Positions 5,301 to 5,561 of a stretch of 5,561 nucleotides of DNA are shown one piece after another (within the stretch, counting starts at the first letter, position 1; each line of letters starts with the position of its first letter). Under the pieces are notes generated by a model. That model worked only from the letters and a program-made list of their open reading frames with translations, was not told where the DNA came from and did no database searches. Position numbers and translations under genes: made by a program. The stretch spans positions 1 through 5,561 of the forward strand of contig CASBQH010000226.1 in NCBI GenBank assembly GCA_949127695.1. The letters are read 5' to 3'. The stretch is from Synechococcales cyanobacterium PMM_0073 (GTDB lineage Bacteria > Cyanobacteriota > Cyanobacteriia > Elainellales > Elainellaceae).

Positions 5301-5561
5301 GCGGCAATTGGATAGGCATCTGGCTGATTGCTGACGGCACTGAGGCGATCGATACCTTGCGCCACGTCAATTTCAAAAATTGAAGCCACCATGTCGATGC
5401 CCAGATCCGACGAGGTGGGAATATAGTTGTCGGCTTTCAGCAGCGCTTCGCTCAGCTTTTCTTCTAGAACTGCAAACACAGGCTCAGCAGCTGTTAGCGC
5501 TTGCTCAATGTCAATGCTGCCTGTTTCGAGCTGCTCCACCATCGGCAGTCGCAGGCAGTCA
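2360..5561 (-). CDS. Hybrid CheA/PilL-type histidine kinase with C-terminal receiver (N-terminus outside window)
   Basis: This is the central kinase of a chemosensory-type pathway, likely controlling type IV pili or phototaxis in a cyanobacterium. The frame stays open past the Met codon at 5542 to the window edge, and the first visible residues (DCLRLP, then helical sequence to about 36) resemble the tail of a histidine phosphotransfer domain, so roughly 100 residues including the phospho-His are missing. Numbering from Met 5542: a second helical module about 41-150; acidic linker 161-405; dimerisation region 425-580; CheA-type ATPase 600-762 with N-box 'LLRNGFDHGIE' (629-639), G1 DDGKG (672-676), F-box 'IFEPGFST' (709-716) and G2 GRGVGLD (725-731); CheW domain about 764-910; receiver 938-1055 with D943/D944, phosphoacceptor D988, T1018 and K1040. 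All key kinase and receiver residues are present. No P2 domain is visible. It ends 36 bases before the CheW-like gene. Confidence 0.93.
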   Translation of the reverse strand, partial: DCLRLPMVEQLETGSIDIEQALTAAEPVFAVLEEKLSEALLKADNYIPTSSDLGIDMVASIFEIDVAQGIDRLSAVSNQPDAYPIAAELQAQAEVFIGLGELLNLPGFEQVAHTAMMALQAQPAQELQILRLALADFVAGREAVMQGDRTRGGSPSAALLALTEAPSSVNLSASDSLEDMFSDVELAADLELDTELDTDLDLNADLLFDETPSFLDLLGNSEILEAAEVDQQPELEVAADSMQTQLEDELVNEPAAFKLEPESLEDMFGEVGWDNLAADELGAAAALFDELETEEPETGELATTAEPFENLKADEFKIAELAVAAELFENLEADELEIPETITIEAVADSFNAPALPEKVTASSVSAISSAISVESAIQSVEALFDELPSLADQPKESAALEPQAAAAAETAEWKQYLRPSQPAAPAAATNLSVRVDLHRLERMNNLVGELAINRNSLSLQNEQMQGSVRDLVGRFEQFQGMIGRLQDLSDRMLVAPTTRSANRALATAGSTQAASGITAAFDSLEMDRYSLLHYELQDIFEQVMQIEEALGDVGLFAGQSNQTLNEQRQKMTQLQNELMWARMLPLGNVLNRFPRVLRDLSTKYNKSVGLKLSGAGVLVDKMVLEKLYDPLLHLLRNGFDHGIEMPEDRQKQGKPTQGTIEIRAFHRGNQTLVEVSDDGKGLDLQRIGRRAVELGWLSAEELEAAKPAQLLEYIFEPGFSTAAQVSELSGRGVGLDVVRSQLRSLKGSVTANSVPGKGTTFTLRIPLTLTVAKLLTCEVGATAVAVPSDSIEEILVPSAEQIKQSGAQQFLFWREQLVPIYRMSNLLNYGCNLPERASRDTLTAVPTPKGWALPVLVFQREQHSFAVEVDRLITEQELVIRPFGAAIASPAYTYGCTILGDGSLVPVVDAATLIDLTLGAEGTMPMRQSVETPPPAAHRQLNTVLVVDDSATLRRMLALTLEKSGYRVLQARDGQEALTHLKQSSSVQAVICDIEMPNMNGFEFLSQRRQTPSFASIPVVMLTSRSNDKHRRLANQLGATAYFSKPYIEHELLGALTDLLVVPAH
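4523..4702 (-). repeat. Degenerate 60-bp tandem repeat, three units, in frame inside the kinase gene
   Basis: Three adjoining 60-base units (4643-4702, 4583-4642, 4523-4582) encode residues 281-300, 301-320 and 321-340. Phe occupies the same position in each (F282, F302, F322), followed by acidic residues and Leu. The last two units share FENL and ADE at matching positions. In the aligned rows the block AGATTCTCAAAT (plus strand) is identical at 4569-4580 and 4629-4640. The period is a multiple of three, so the repeat lengthens the linker without breaking the frame. Confidence 0.65.
4968..4990 (-). repeat. 12-bp direct repeat in the kinase linker
   Basis: GTATCGAGTTC occurs at 4968-4978 and again at 4980-4990 on the plus strand, a period of 12 bases, and TAAATCTG flanks the pair on both sides (4961-4968, 4991-4998). 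Read as protein it gives the iterated LDTE/LDTD segment near residues 186-194. It looks like a small slippage duplication inside the coding sequence. Confidence 0.55.

Noticed and set aside
5345..5352. HIP1 palindrome (GCGATCGC).
   Set aside because: The sequence here is GCGATCGA, one base off, and no exact HIP1 copy was found in the window.
5540..5542. ATG at 5542 as the true start of the kinase.
   Set aside because: The frame is open to the window edge, the preceding residues (DCLRLP) fit the end of a phosphotransfer domain, and a CheA without its phospho-His domain would be unexpected.

Overview
The window looks like a piece of a cyanobacterial chromosome. The strongest sign is a very large hybrid CheA-type kinase. 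Its dimerisation, ATPase, CheW and receiver modules, and their wording, match the CheA/PilL-like hybrid kinases that cyanobacteria use to control phototaxis and type IV pili. The other genes (a cyclase/dehydrase-type SRPBCC protein, a short threonine/serine dehydratase and a CheW-like adaptor) are compatible with that. Base composition is moderately GC-rich. The cyanobacterial HIP1 octamer GCGATCGC does not occur, so the host is probably not a strongly HIP1-rich lineage. I cannot name a genus.

Layout: positions 1-377 (+ strand) hold the C-terminal 124 residues of an SRPBCC/cyclase-dehydrase family protein. Everything else is on the minus strand, read from right to left: the hybrid CheA kinase (5561 to 2360, N-terminus beyond the window), a CheW-like protein (2323 to 1811), a small unrecognised protein (about 1679 to 1407), and a PLP-dependent threonine/serine dehydratase (about 1330 to 374). 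The dehydratase and the SRPBCC gene converge, and their stop codons overlap within one CTAG palindrome (374-377).

How they fit together: the kinase and the CheW-like protein, 36 bases apart, are very probably one transcription unit and one signalling complex, with CheW linking the kinase to a chemoreceptor encoded elsewhere. The small protein and the dehydratase lie behind a 131-base gap with repeats and a TTGACA hexamer, so they may form a separate unit. Nothing ties them functionally to chemotaxis.

The least ordinary parts are the roughly 245-residue acidic linker of the kinase, which contains a degenerate 60-bp (20-residue) tandem repeat and seven copies of a short Phe-acidic motif; the repeat-rich gap at 1750-1808; and a perfect 9-bp inverted repeat (1345-1410) at the end of the small gene. 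I found no mobile element, CRISPR array, RNA gene or convincing intrinsic terminator. I see no evidence for a wholly new multi-gene system here.
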